A stretch of 64,000 bases of DNA, from the NCBI RefSeq assembly GCF_012910715.1, contig NZ_JABBHF010000017.1, positions 1 to 64,000 of the forward strand, written 5' to 3'. The notes beneath the pieces were generated by a model. The model saw only the letters and a program-made list of their open reading frames with translations, had not been told where the DNA came from and did no database searches. A program made the position numbers and the translations under genes. This DNA is from Flavivirga algicola (lineage in GTDB: Bacteria > Bacteroidota > Bacteroidia > Flavobacteriales > Flavobacteriaceae). This document shows, one piece after another, positions 54,218 to 62,425 of this stretch. Numbering within the stretch: the first letter of the stretch is position 1; every line of letters starts with the position of its first letter.

Positions 54218-54502
54218 ATGTTAAAATTATATCCAACTATACACAATGAAATTGAAGAATTCGGTTTTCCTGCATATGAGTATAAAGGAAAAGAATTATA
54301 TTCTACTATACATAATGACAAAATTCATTCTTATGGATTGCCTGTATATGAGATTAGAGATAAAGATATTTATCCAACAATTCATAATACAGTTGACAAT
54401 TTTGGATTACCTGTTTTTGAAATTAGAGAAAGTTCTGTTTATCCAACGATACATAATGAAAGATATGATTTTGGATTGAGTGTATTTGATATAAAAGACT
54501 AA
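54218..54502 (+). CDS. Four-repeat mini-protein (YPTIHN...FGLPVFEI repeats)
   Basis: The 94-residue protein consists almost entirely of four tandem ~23-residue repeats with consensus (I/L/V)Y(P/S)TIHN-x4-(F/Y)G(L/F)(P/S)(V/A)(Y/F)(E/D)(I/Y)(R/K). Each repeat reads as two short beta strands joined by a turn, which suggests a small beta-propeller, beta-solenoid or oligomerising sheet. There is no signal peptide. It is coupled to the secreted protein upstream (1-nt gap). The function is unknown; a partner or immunity-like role is only a guess. Confidence 0.65.
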   Translation: MLKLYPTIHNEIEEFGFPAYEYKGKELYSTIHNDKIHSYGLPVYEIRDKDIYPTIHNTVDNFGLPVFEIRESSVYPTIHNERYDFGLSVFDIKD

Positions 54503-54513
54503 AAAAAACATTT

Positions 54514-54577
54514 GCGAGCACCATATAAGACTAGTTGCTTAAATAACGTAACTAATCTTATACAAACAAGTTGGCAG
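54514..54577 (+). repeat. Cassette-boundary element 5 (attC-like fold)
   Basis: TATAAGACTAGTTGC (54524-54538) pairs with CGTAACTAATCTTATA (54547-54562) in an imperfect stem of ~13 pairs; ATACAAACAAGTTGGC follows. Confidence 0.45.
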
Positions 54578-54594
54578 TAAAATCTTCAAGAAAA

Positions 54595-55824
54595 ATGGCT
54601 AAAATAAAAATCGAAATAGATGAAACTGCAAAGGATGTAGAATTATTTAAGTCTCTAAAAAGTATTACACTTGAAAAATCAGAACTGTTTAAATATGCCA
54701 TTATGATGTGGGAAGTTCCTTCCCATGTTGTAGGTTCTGATTTTGACCACTTGCAATCTAAAGTTCCACATTTGGAAGCAATGCTAACGGATTTTATAAA
54801 TTTTGATGAAGACCAAATAAATAATCTTTCTGTGGATGATAGAGTTAAAAAAATAGTCTCTGAAGCATTGGGAGTTGGAATTGGATTAAAATATGCAGTG
54901 GAATTATTGAAAACAAATCCGAATAAATTTAAAAAAATTGAGCCAATAAAAGATGGTAAATACCTTGACTATTCTACTATTATAGGAAATAAAGAGTATG
55001 AAATTGAAACTAAAGGCACTACCAACAAATATTATACATCTTTTAAAGATGATATAATTTCCAAAAAAAAAGATAGCGAATCAAAGAAAGTCCACCTTCG
55101 AATGGGAACAATTGCAATGTTTTGTAATAAAGGCGATAAAAGAGCATCTAAATGTGTAATTGTAGATGATCCTCCAGAAAATATAATTAATGAAAGAGAT
55201 GATACTTTTAAAACTCAACTACTAACCTATGCTTCCTTTCTAAGTCATATTTTTGAATCAAAATATTATAACAAATATATTCGACCAATTCAGAATGATA
55301 CTTTAGATAAGGTTCAGATAAATGAAAATAAATTTTTTGGTAAATATCTTTTTGAAGGCAATGAGTATTTAGGAGAATATTTCGATTATAGATTAATAAA
55401 AGGCAATATTGAAAATTTAAATTCCAGTGCTAGAACGGCAAAAGGTTATTTTAAGTCACTAACTAAAAAAATAGGAAAAACTAAAATTTTTATTGGTCTT
55501 GATAAAGATGTCATCGATGCAATCAACCGAAAAGATGAAGAATTTCTTTACCAATATTCATCGAAACAAAAAAAACAAGAATTTAAAAATAAATCATTAT
55601 TCCTTGATATAGATGGAATTATTATTGTTAAATCAAAGAATGGTTCTGATAAACAAATCGAAAGATTTATGTCTGAGGAAGAAGTATTCTCAAGAATGGG
55701 ATTATATAGTGCATACAGAAGGGGACAGACTCATAGATGTGGTGCTCCATGTAGAAGTAGGGAATTAGCAGGAAAGCCATGTGACATTAAGACATATAGA
55801 GGGAATTGCCATTTTCATAGATAA
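54595..55824 (+). CDS. Putative PD-(D/E)xK nuclease-like cassette protein with C-terminal Cys/His cluster
   Basis: The start is ATG 54595 (MAKIKIEIDETAKDVELFKS), giving 409 residues; an upstream TTG lies in the boundary element. Asp 125 in YLDYSTIIG and Glu 138-Thr-Lys 140 in YEIETKGTT form a D-x(12)-ExK pattern, as in restriction-endonuclease-fold nucleases. The C-terminal ~30 residues are rich in Cys and His (HRCGAPCRSRE, GKPCDIK, NCHFHR) and look like a zinc-binding knuckle. I cannot name a family. A DNA-processing or defence role is inferred from these motifs and from the cassette setting. Confidence 0.6.
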   Translation: MAKIKIEIDETAKDVELFKSLKSITLEKSELFKYAIMMWEVPSHVVGSDFDHLQSKVPHLEAMLTDFINFDEDQINNLSVDDRVKKIVSEALGVGIGLKYAVELLKTNPNKFKKIEPIKDGKYLDYSTIIGNKEYEIETKGTTNKYYTSFKDDIISKKKDSESKKVHLRMGTIAMFCNKGDKRASKCVIVDDPPENIINERDDTFKTQLLTYASFLSHIFESKYYNKYIRPIQNDTLDKVQINENKFFGKYLFEGNEYLGEYFDYRLIKGNIENLNSSARTAKGYFKSLTKKIGKTKIFIGLDKDVIDAINRKDEEFLYQYSSKQKKQEFKNKSLFLDIDGIIIVKSKNGSDKQIERFMSEEEVFSRMGLYSAYRRGQTHRCGAPCRSRELAGKPCDIKTYRGNCHFHR

Positions 55825-56569
55825 GATATCCGCTATTGCCAACAAAGAACTTAGTTTAAAAACAAGATGTTTTAGTCCATGTTATAAGTCTTTCGTTATT
55901 ACTCTTTTATTAATGGCAAAAAAACAATATTCAGTTTTGAACGACTGCATAAACCAGGCTCATTCTTCGCTCTTTTTTATAAGTCTTATCAACTCTGAAT
56001 ATTGAATCACTAGGGCATCAAAAAAAGGTAACAACGAAGGCACTATGAAAAGTAAATCAAAGTATTTTCAAGGATGTATTCGTATCAAAATACTCTAAAA
56101 GGAAGTGCCATTAAAAAATCAAAAAAAAAAGGAAAACACTCTGGATATAATAAGTAAACCACTTTTAAATAGTTCAGGGCAGTTTATGAATTATTACAGC
56201 ACGCAATTTTGAAATCTGGCGTTTCAAACTTCAACTTTTTGTAAAATAATATTTTTTACTACCAAAACATATCATCTGAAATCAAGTCCTGTTTTTATTA
56301 TATCATTAAAAAAAATACATTTATAAAGCTGGTTATCTAGTAAAAGGGCAACTGATTTTAATAAGGTTGTTTGGAAATTTTGCCAAGCTAAAGCGTGGCG
56401 AGATTTGTAAAGCAAGAGGGTAGCGTGCTAACGCAACGCTACGTATTTGATTTGCTCTGCAAAGCCCCATGAATGAAGAGTTTTTTGAAAATTCTAATTT
56501 TAGGTCATTTTTGGTTTTTACTAAAAAATGCTCTTAGACAAGTAAAACTGCTAATTTTTTAGTAAAAAA
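55825..56569. other. Gene-free region with a candidate oriT-like hairpin
   Basis: No gene is convincing in this 745-bp stretch; a 74-codon frame at 55781-56005 mostly overlaps the previous gene. Directly before the mobilization gene, GTAGCG (56420-56425) and CGCTAC (56437-56442) form a short stem around TGCTAACGCAA, in a locally G+C-richer segment. Origins of transfer often look like this and lie next to their mob genes. The assignment is tentative. Confidence 0.35.
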
Positions 56570-57145
56570 ATGGATAAAGGTCGTGAAAAAGAAGCTTTTG
56601 TGACGATAAAGATAAAAACAACAATTGCTAATAAGTATAGAATATTCTGCAAGCATAATGGAGTATCTCAATCAATGTGTTTACTTCAAATGATTCAGTT
56701 CTTCGAATTCAACGGTCTTGCGCCAACGGATCATTTAGGAGATTCCTTTGCTAAATTGGAAGGTAAGATTAATAAAAGAACTAACGCGATAATTGCTATT
56801 ATCAAGGATATCGAAAAAAGCCAAACACTACCAACTGTTGCCATGTTACAGTCTCTATTTGACCAACAAATTAAGCAAGAAAGTAATGACTTTGAAGAAG
56901 ACTTTGAGTTTGTCGAGAGAAAATTTGCTAATGATCAGAATCAAAAGGAATTTGATATGGAAACTACGGTGCCCAGAATTCGATATGAAAGGTTGGAGGA
57001 TAAAATGAATTCTGTTAAAAGCGATTTTGAATATGTATTGGATAAGGTCAAACCAGTAAAAAGCAACTTCGGGAAAGATTATTTAAAGTTGGAACTTACT
57101 ATAGAGGAACTTGTAAAATTTAGAAGAATACTCAAAAATACATAA
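56570..57145 (+). CDS. BfmA/BtgA-type mobilization accessory protein
   Basis: The 191-residue protein begins MDKGREKEAFVTIKIKTTIA with a ribbon-helix-helix-like segment (ANKYRIFCKHNGVSQSMCLLQMIQFF). A long helical region follows (KLEGKINKRTNAIIAIIKDIEK). This is the form of BfmA/BtgA proteins that bind oriT and assist the relaxase in Bacteroidota mobilizable elements. The relaxase gene that normally follows is missing: the next genes are a HEPN-like protein and a defence operon. It is therefore an orphan, probably left after replacement of the mob region by cargo. Confidence 0.7.
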   Translation: MDKGREKEAFVTIKIKTTIANKYRIFCKHNGVSQSMCLLQMIQFFEFNGLAPTDHLGDSFAKLEGKINKRTNAIIAIIKDIEKSQTLPTVAMLQSLFDQQIKQESNDFEEDFEFVERKFANDQNQKEFDMETTVPRIRYERLEDKMNSVKSDFEYVLDKVKPVKSNFGKDYLKLELTIEELVKFRRILKNT

Positions 57146-57251
57146 ATCATGGATACGTTATAAAGTTTACTATATAATGTACCGTGTCACGTAACTTGAG
57201 CTTTAGATAAAAGTGAAAGATGACACCAGAGTTTCTTTAAAAAATTTACCC

Positions 57252-57282
57252 TACAAGTTTCATCTACGATATGAAACTTGTA
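57252..57282. terminator. 12-bp perfect hairpin after the mobilization gene
   Basis: TACAAGTTTCAT (57252-57263) pairs fully with ATGAAACTTGTA (57271-57282), 7-nt loop. A weak T-rich tail follows. Otherwise 57146-57446 holds nothing I can identify. Confidence 0.5.
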
Positions 57283-57446
57283 ACTTAATTATTCGTAAAG
57301 CAATTATGACCTTTTGAAGACTACTATAATGAATAATTTGAAATAATTTTTGCTCTTAATCTTTGATAAAGAATTGACGCTTGAGTAAAAGCGTAATATG
57401 TGTGGAATGGATTTAGTTATATTTGTTTTAAACCAAAAGAACAATT

Positions 57447-57995
57447 ATGATATCATACGAAATACATGATTTTATAGAGAGATTAAATGTAGATTTAGAA
57501 AATAAAGAAATAAGAAGAAGATTCCATGAAAACTACGAATGGTTAGAATCATACTGGAAAAGAAAATTCGCTGGTAATAATGGTGATCAACGATTCTGCA
57601 ATAATCATGCTGAATTTTATTGGCAAATTGATAATATTAAAAATATAGCAAAGGAGCTGACAAAATTAAGACCTGTTGGTGCGTCAAATAATAATTTTAA
57701 TCCTACACCTAATATTTTAAGAGCAACATATTTTTTGAAATATCGATCGGATTTATTCGAAGATGATGAGATTGAAATTAATGAAAATGAAATTGAACAT
57801 GCAGATAATTGGACTAGTGATAGTTTTAGCGCATTATTCGCAATTATTAAGCAAATAAGAGATAATTTGTTTCATGGCCGTAAAATTGATTTAGATTTAA
57901 TGCAATATGAAAGAAATAAAGTTTTAGTTCAAATTGGTGCTAATTTAACCGATAGTTTATTGGATAATTTAGTTGATGCAGAAGCAAATTTATAA
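57447..57995 (+). CDS. HEPN-like protein
   Basis: The 182-residue helical protein ends with an R-x4-H motif (Arg 138 and His 143 in IKQIRDNLFHGRKI), the hallmark of HEPN ribonucleases found in toxin and phage-defence systems. The upstream part is helical (WLESYWKRKF, FYWQIDNIKNIAKEL). It lies 168 bp before the ABC-3C-type operon and could be an accessory of it or a separate unit. The N-terminal HEPN residues are too divergent to judge from sequence alone. Confidence 0.6.
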   Translation: MISYEIHDFIERLNVDLENKEIRRRFHENYEWLESYWKRKFAGNNGDQRFCNNHAEFYWQIDNIKNIAKELTKLRPVGASNNNFNPTPNILRATYFLKYRSDLFEDDEIEINENEIEHADNWTSDSFSALFAIIKQIRDNLFHGRKIDLDLMQYERNKVLVQIGANLTDSLLDNLVDAEANL

Positions 57996-58163
57996 TTTCA
58001 ATTTTGTGTTGTAATTGCTCATCAGTTTTGTATATTTAGACTCTCCCTTTATAGAAATAATTATAATATAATTATAGCAAAATTGATATGAAATTTAAAT
58101 GTGTTTTGCATATTTGAACTGAATGAAAATTGAAAAAACTGGGGTTATCTGTACAACTAATTA

Positions 58164-59117
58164 ATGAGGAATAGAGAATTAATTATTACTAATATCATAA
58201 GCCATTTTGCAGTTTTAAAAGCGGAAGTTGGGTTAAGAAGTAAAGTAAATCTTCAAGATATTAATGTCCATGCAGAACAATTTTATAAGATATTGTTGAA
58301 CGATATTTTAGAGCTTAATCTAGAAAATATAAATATTGTAGAACAAAATGCTGCAGTAATAGATTTAGCAGATAAAAAAAAGAGAATAGCTATTCAAGTC
58401 ACTTCGAATAACTCTAAAAAGAAAATAAAGGAGACTGCAGAAGCTTTTAATAACAAAGAGCTTTTTAAAGATTATGACGAATTAAAAATCCTTATAATAA
58501 AAGATAAAACAGAAAGAGATGATGTTCTTGAGTATGATGATTTTTCTTTTAAGATGAAAGATGATGTTATAGATATAAACAACATAACTTCTAATATTCT
58601 GGATATAGACGATGTAGAGAGATTAGAAAAAATTGAAAAATGGTTAAATGGTGAATTAGTACAAAAACATTATGATGCCAGAATTAACTCAAAACCAAAT
58701 GAAGTTAAAACGTTTATGACTTTAATTGATATTATTAGTGATGAAGATAATCATAGAGAGTTTGAAATTGAAGATGAACCAGACCCTAAATTAAAAATTG
58801 AAACTAGATTTAAAGATTATGCTACTTTTCTTAAAAATTTATACGCAGAATTATATATTGATTATAACTATGCGTTAGTGATCGCGGAATATAGTTCTGA
58901 AATTACATCTGTACAAATTAGAAAGATTGGGACTTACTTAAAAGATGTTAGTAACAAATACTTAAGAAGTAGTAATAATGACCCTGAAGAAGCATTAGAA
59001 AATTTGTGTGAATATTTTAATTCTTTCTTTTTAAAAGAAAACTTGCCTTTTGATGAAATGGCAATAAAATTTTATTTGATACATCAGTTGATTAGATGCA
59101 ACGTATTTCCTAATTAA
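58164..59117 (+). CDS. SMEK-domain protein of an ABC-three-component (ABC-3C) system
   Basis: The first ~100 of 317 residues match the SMEK domain: NLQDINVHAEQFYKILLNDI, LNLENINIVEQNAAVIDLAD and RIAIQVTSNNSKKKIKET. The core D67/D70 ... Q77-x-T is compatible with a restriction-endonuclease-like fold (inference). The C-terminal half (~170-317) is helical and resembles the C-terminal regions of ABC-3C effectors. ABC-3C systems combine an SMC/Rad50-like ATPase with a small middle component and an effector, and are predicted or shown defence modules. The next gene starts 1 nt after the stop. Confidence 0.8.
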   Translation: MRNRELIITNIISHFAVLKAEVGLRSKVNLQDINVHAEQFYKILLNDILELNLENINIVEQNAAVIDLADKKKRIAIQVTSNNSKKKIKETAEAFNNKELFKDYDELKILIIKDKTERDDVLEYDDFSFKMKDDVIDINNITSNILDIDDVERLEKIEKWLNGELVQKHYDARINSKPNEVKTFMTLIDIISDEDNHREFEIEDEPDPKLKIETRFKDYATFLKNLYAELYIDYNYALVIAEYSSEITSVQIRKIGTYLKDVSNKYLRSSNNDPEEALENLCEYFNSFFLKENLPFDEMAIKFYLIHQLIRCNVFPN

Positions 59118-59118
59118 T

Positions 59119-59349
59119 ATGAATTTAATATCTAAAGATGAAAATATAAAAAACTCAATAGTGTATATTGGATATGTTATCTTAAAAGAGTTAAGCTTAA
59201 GAAAAGAAGGAAAAATGTCTATTTATGATATTGCAGGTTTATTAAAAAAAGAAAACTTATTGAATGGTGAACAATTAAATTATTCTTTAATGTTTCTTTA
59301 CGCAACAGATATTGTTGATTTTCAAGAACCATATATCTATGTGAAATGA
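59119..59349 (+). CDS. ABC-3C middle component
   Basis: The 76-residue protein (MNLISKDENIKNSIVYIGYV) is placed exactly where ABC-3C systems carry a small winged-helix-like middle component that links the effector to the ATPase. The sequence is short and helical (YDIAGLLKKENLLNGEQLNY, MFLYATDIVDF) and ends in a beta-like tail. The assignment rests mostly on size and context. It overlaps the ATPase start by 4 bp (ATGA), a sign of translational coupling. Confidence 0.7.
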   Translation: MNLISKDENIKNSIVYIGYVILKELSLRKEGKMSIYDIAGLLKKENLLNGEQLNYSLMFLYATDIVDFQEPYIYVK

Positions 59350-61079
59350 TAAGATTAAAAAAACTATATACTTATCCAGAAATCACGAAACCCATTGAAT
59401 TCAAGGAAGGTTTGAACTTCATTTTGGGAGAAAAGGATACATCTTCAAATAAAACTAATGGAGTAGGTAAGTCCATGTCCATTGAATTTCTGAACTTTTG
59501 TTTATTACGAAGTCAAGTAGGTAGTCGTGTTTTAAAAATACCAAAAACTATTCTTAACCCTGAAACACAAATTTGTTTAGATCTTGTGATAAATAACAAG
59601 GAATTAACGATTATTAGAACACCAAAAAATCATGATAACCCAGAAATAATTTTTTATGATAATAGAGTAACTTTTGATAATTTAAATAATGCTTTGCACT
59701 ATTTAAATGATTTATATTATACTAACAAATCAAATATTAATCTCAACCCTTCATTTAGAGAATTAATTAACCCTTCAATAAGGGACGAAAGATCTGAATT
59801 CAAAGATATTGTAAGTTATTTTGACACAAAAACTCGTGTTCCGTCTGATTATACTCCTACTTTATACATGTTAGATTTTGACATTGCTTCATATAGATTA
59901 GCAAAATCGACAATAAAGGAAATTGATAAATTAACTGGAATTATTAGTGATTTAAAAAAGAGTTTAACTCGTAATAATATGACAAGTTTAACCGACGTCA
60001 GAGCAGAGGTAAATTCTTTGGATGGAGAATTAGAAAAATTAGAGCGTGAATTAGAAGAGCTAAAAACATATGAATCTTTTGAAACGATAGAAGATGAGTT
60101 AGTGGATATAAATTTAGCACTAAACGAAATGAGGTCACAGCAATCATACCTTAAGTTTAGTATTCAGAAGATTCGATCACTTCCTGAAATTCAAAAGATT
60201 GATGAGACTGATGTATTATTTATATATGAACAATTTAAAGAAGGTTTAGGTGGCCAATTAAAGAAGTCTTTTGATCAAGTAAACCAATTTAAAGAAAAAA
60301 TAGAAAATTTTCAAAACCATATTGTAAATGAAAAACTAAAAACATTAATAGCAGAACATAAAAAAATAAATAAAAAAATAAAGACTTTAGATGACGAAAG
60401 GTCAAGAATAATGCAGGTTTTTGATAAACAAGGAATATTTAAAAACTTGAAACAAAGTCTATCTATTTATCATCAAAGGAGTGAAGAGTCTAGTGTAATT
60501 CGAGCACAATTAAAAAGCTATGATTCAAATAACAAGCAAAAAAATGCTTTAAAATCTAATAAGTCCACTTTTGTCACAAGAATTGATGAATCGATAGTTT
60601 CTAATGAAGAAAAGATTAGAAGCTTTAATAGTACCATTTCCGACATACATGAGTATATAATGGGAAATAGAGGTTGTGCTTTTGATATCCTTACCATAAA
60701 TAGAGATTCATATAAGGATATTGTCAAATTTAATATGTCAATAGATTATGGTGGAAGTCATAGTGTGGAGAGAGCAAAAGTTTTTATTTATGACATGTCT
60801 CTATTATTAAACGAGTATACTAAAATCAAACACCCTGGTTTTTTAGTTCATGATAACATATTTGATGTCGACCAAGATACATTATTGAGGAGTTTAAATT
60901 TTTTATATTCAATTGAAAACCCTGATTCTTTTCAATACATTTTAACATTAAATAGTGATAAATTAGACGATAAAGAATCAATAGAGTTTCTAGATTTTGA
61001 TATACATGATTATGCTAGAGCTATATTTACTAAATCTAATCGCTTTATTATTGGTGACAAATATTCCGAATTGAATTAA
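59346..61079 (+). CDS. ABC-3C ATPase, DUF2326/Rad50-like
   Basis: The 577-residue SMC/Rad50-type ATPase has a Walker A motif TNGVGKS (Lys 42), a long coiled-coil middle (~185-440: DGELEKLERELEELK, EKLKTLIAEHKKINKKIKTL) and a C-terminal DUF2326-like half. The latter carries HPGFLVHDNIFDV (~Asp 503) in the Walker B position. It is the motor of the three-gene operon at 58164-61079. These ATPases are thought to sense foreign or aberrant DNA and license the effector. It is the last gene before attR. Confidence 0.83.
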   Translation: MIRLKKLYTYPEITKPIEFKEGLNFILGEKDTSSNKTNGVGKSMSIEFLNFCLLRSQVGSRVLKIPKTILNPETQICLDLVINNKELTIIRTPKNHDNPEIIFYDNRVTFDNLNNALHYLNDLYYTNKSNINLNPSFRELINPSIRDERSEFKDIVSYFDTKTRVPSDYTPTLYMLDFDIASYRLAKSTIKEIDKLTGIISDLKKSLTRNNMTSLTDVRAEVNSLDGELEKLERELEELKTYESFETIEDELVDINLALNEMRSQQSYLKFSIQKIRSLPEIQKIDETDVLFIYEQFKEGLGGQLKKSFDQVNQFKEKIENFQNHIVNEKLKTLIAEHKKINKKIKTLDDERSRIMQVFDKQGIFKNLKQSLSIYHQRSEESSVIRAQLKSYDSNNKQKNALKSNKSTFVTRIDESIVSNEEKIRSFNSTISDIHEYIMGNRGCAFDILTINRDSYKDIVKFNMSIDYGGSHSVERAKVFIYDMSLLLNEYTKIKHPGFLVHDNIFDVDQDTLLRSLNFLYSIENPDSFQYILTLNSDKLDDKESIEFLDFDIHDYARAIFTKSNRFIIGDKYSELN

Positions 61080-61281
61080 TCATTTTATATAATATAGAAT
61101 TATAGTTATCATTTTTTTATAAATAGAGTGATAAGTACTAAACATTACAATTCCACCGGCGTGTCATCTGTGTAATAATTTAACTTATGCTGAGTAAAGT
61201 TCATTATTATTTATGTAATTTGTATCTTTATATTAACAAAGACAAATAATTTTTGTTTTTAAATTGTTCTTTTTGACTTTA

Positions 61282-61300
61282 GTGTACAGTTCGGTGAATC
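61282..61300 (+). repeat. Candidate integrase arm-type site, right end
   Basis: GTGTACAGTTCGGTGAATC matches the left-end copy at 45206-45224 in 16 of 19 positions. In the rest of the 61080-61598 gap only the att repeat, the terminator at 61416 and a related GTGTCCTATTTCGTGTCC (from 61477) are recognisable. Confidence 0.4.
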
Positions 61301-61356
61301 GCACTGAATTTACATGTTTAAAGCGCTGATAAACAGTAGTTTGAAAATCTTAAGTT

Positions 61357-61373
61357 AATCCTGTCATCCCGAC
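61357..61373 (+). repeat. attR: second copy of the 17-bp tRNA-Pro repeat
   Basis: AATCCTGTCATCCCGAC is identical to 45089-45105 but not part of a tRNA. It closes the island and at the same time is the left boundary of the next, decayed element. Confidence 0.9.
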
Positions 61374-61415
61374 TGATAGGATATTAAAAGAAAACTTTTA
61401 ATATGTAAATTAATG

Positions 61416-61446
61416 AAAACCAGTAAAATAAAATTTTACTGGTTTT
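61416..61446 (+). terminator. Terminator downstream of attR
   Basis: A 14-bp perfect stem (AAAACCAGTAAAAT / ATTTTACTGGTTTT, 3-nt loop) is followed by a T run. It lies at the same distance past the att site as the hairpin after the tRNA and was probably its terminator before the island inserted. Confidence 0.85.
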
Positions 61447-61598
61447 TTTTGTTTCCATTTGGGAGCATATTCATTAGTGTCCTATTTCGTGTCCTGTTTT
61501 TAGAAAATAAATTTCTAAATTTAGTGTTCGCTCAGTATTTGACTTTTGTGAGCGATTTGGCTTTCGTTTAACTGATTTATCAATTTAAAACGAAAGTA

Positions 61599-62424
61599 AT
61601 GACTACTACACACACATTCAATGTCCATTTTTGGTTGAAAAAGAGCTCAATCAAAAGTGATGGAAGGATTCCTATTTATGCAAGTATTTGGATAGACAGT
61701 ATCCCTGTTGATTTAAGCACAAAAGAGGCAATTTTTGAGGAACACTGGAATTCTGAAGCAAAACGGGTAAAATCACGAATAAAAGCTGTAAAACTTCGTT
61801 ATTTAGGAAAAGACAAGGCTGTTTTGACATTCAAAAATCTTTTGGATTATCATAAAGATAACGAATTGGGAAAATTAGCTCCAGGAACTACAAAGAATTA
61901 TAGTTCAACAGAGAAATACCTTGACCGATTTATCAAAAAGCAATTCAACTCAACCGATATACATTTAACCCAAATCAATTATTCTTTTGTTGTCAAATTT
62001 GAAAATTACCTCAGAACCTGCCCTCCATTAAAAAAATCACAACCCTTAAAAAATAATGGGATAATGAAACATCTTGAACGTATGCAAAAGCATACTATTT
62101 TGGCTTTTAAACATGGTTGGATTAAGATTAACCCTTTTGCTCTGTATGAACTAAAGTTTGAAGAGTTTGATTACCCATTTTTAGAGCAGTGCGAAATTGA
62201 TACAATGTACAATCTTTCCATAACACAAACGGGTATGTGTTTGATAAGGGACATATCAAAAATCAAAGACACCTGTAAGGTTACCGTTATTAGATAAAGC
62301 TAAGGAGATTTTGGAGAAATATGCTGATTATCCTTGTGCTGAAAATAACCTTGACCAACGCCTTCAAAAAAATAAGCTCAAAAAAACTGTTTATGATACT
62401 ATCAGCGGATTAACTACCACTTAA
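61599..62424 (+). pseudogene. Internally deleted tyrosine integrase
   Basis: The first 232 codons encode the arm-binding and core-binding domains of an integrase related to the one at 45319 (FWLKKSSIKSDGRIPIYASI, LKNNGIMKHLERMQKH, shared with LTNNGVMKHLERFKKM). At about 62280 the frame breaks. Another frame continues with integrase-like sequence (RLPLLDKAKEILEKYADYPC) to a stop at 62424. Most of the catalytic domain, including the HxxR box and the nucleophile Tyr, is missing. It cannot be active. Confidence 0.8.
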
Positions 62425-62425
62425 C

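Larger units (their letters stand above)
45089..61373 (+). mobile_element. Integrative genomic island in tRNA-Pro, ~16.3 kb
   Basis: The island is bounded by a perfect 17-bp direct repeat (45089-45105 and 61357-61373). The left copy is the 3' end of tRNA-Pro; integration restores the tRNA. A tyrosine integrase lies just inside attL. Cargo, in order: integrase, sigma factor/Cas12f-like operon with candidate guide RNAs, a cassette array of small genes, a BfmA/BtgA-type mobilization protein, a HEPN-like protein and an ABC-3C-type operon. No relaxase or conjugation apparatus is visible, so the element would need help from another element to transfer. Confidence 0.88.

Noticed and set aside
51046-54577. 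Classical integron attC sites
   Set aside because: The ends lack the GTTRRRY/RYYYAAC core and no integron integrase gene is in the window; I keep only the looser description attC-like.
55781-56005. 74-codon ORF after the nuclease-like gene
   Set aside because: It overlaps the end of that gene in another frame and has no start context or recognisable sequence.
61599-62297. Functional second integrase
   Set aside because: The catalytic HxxR and Tyr are missing and the frame is broken.
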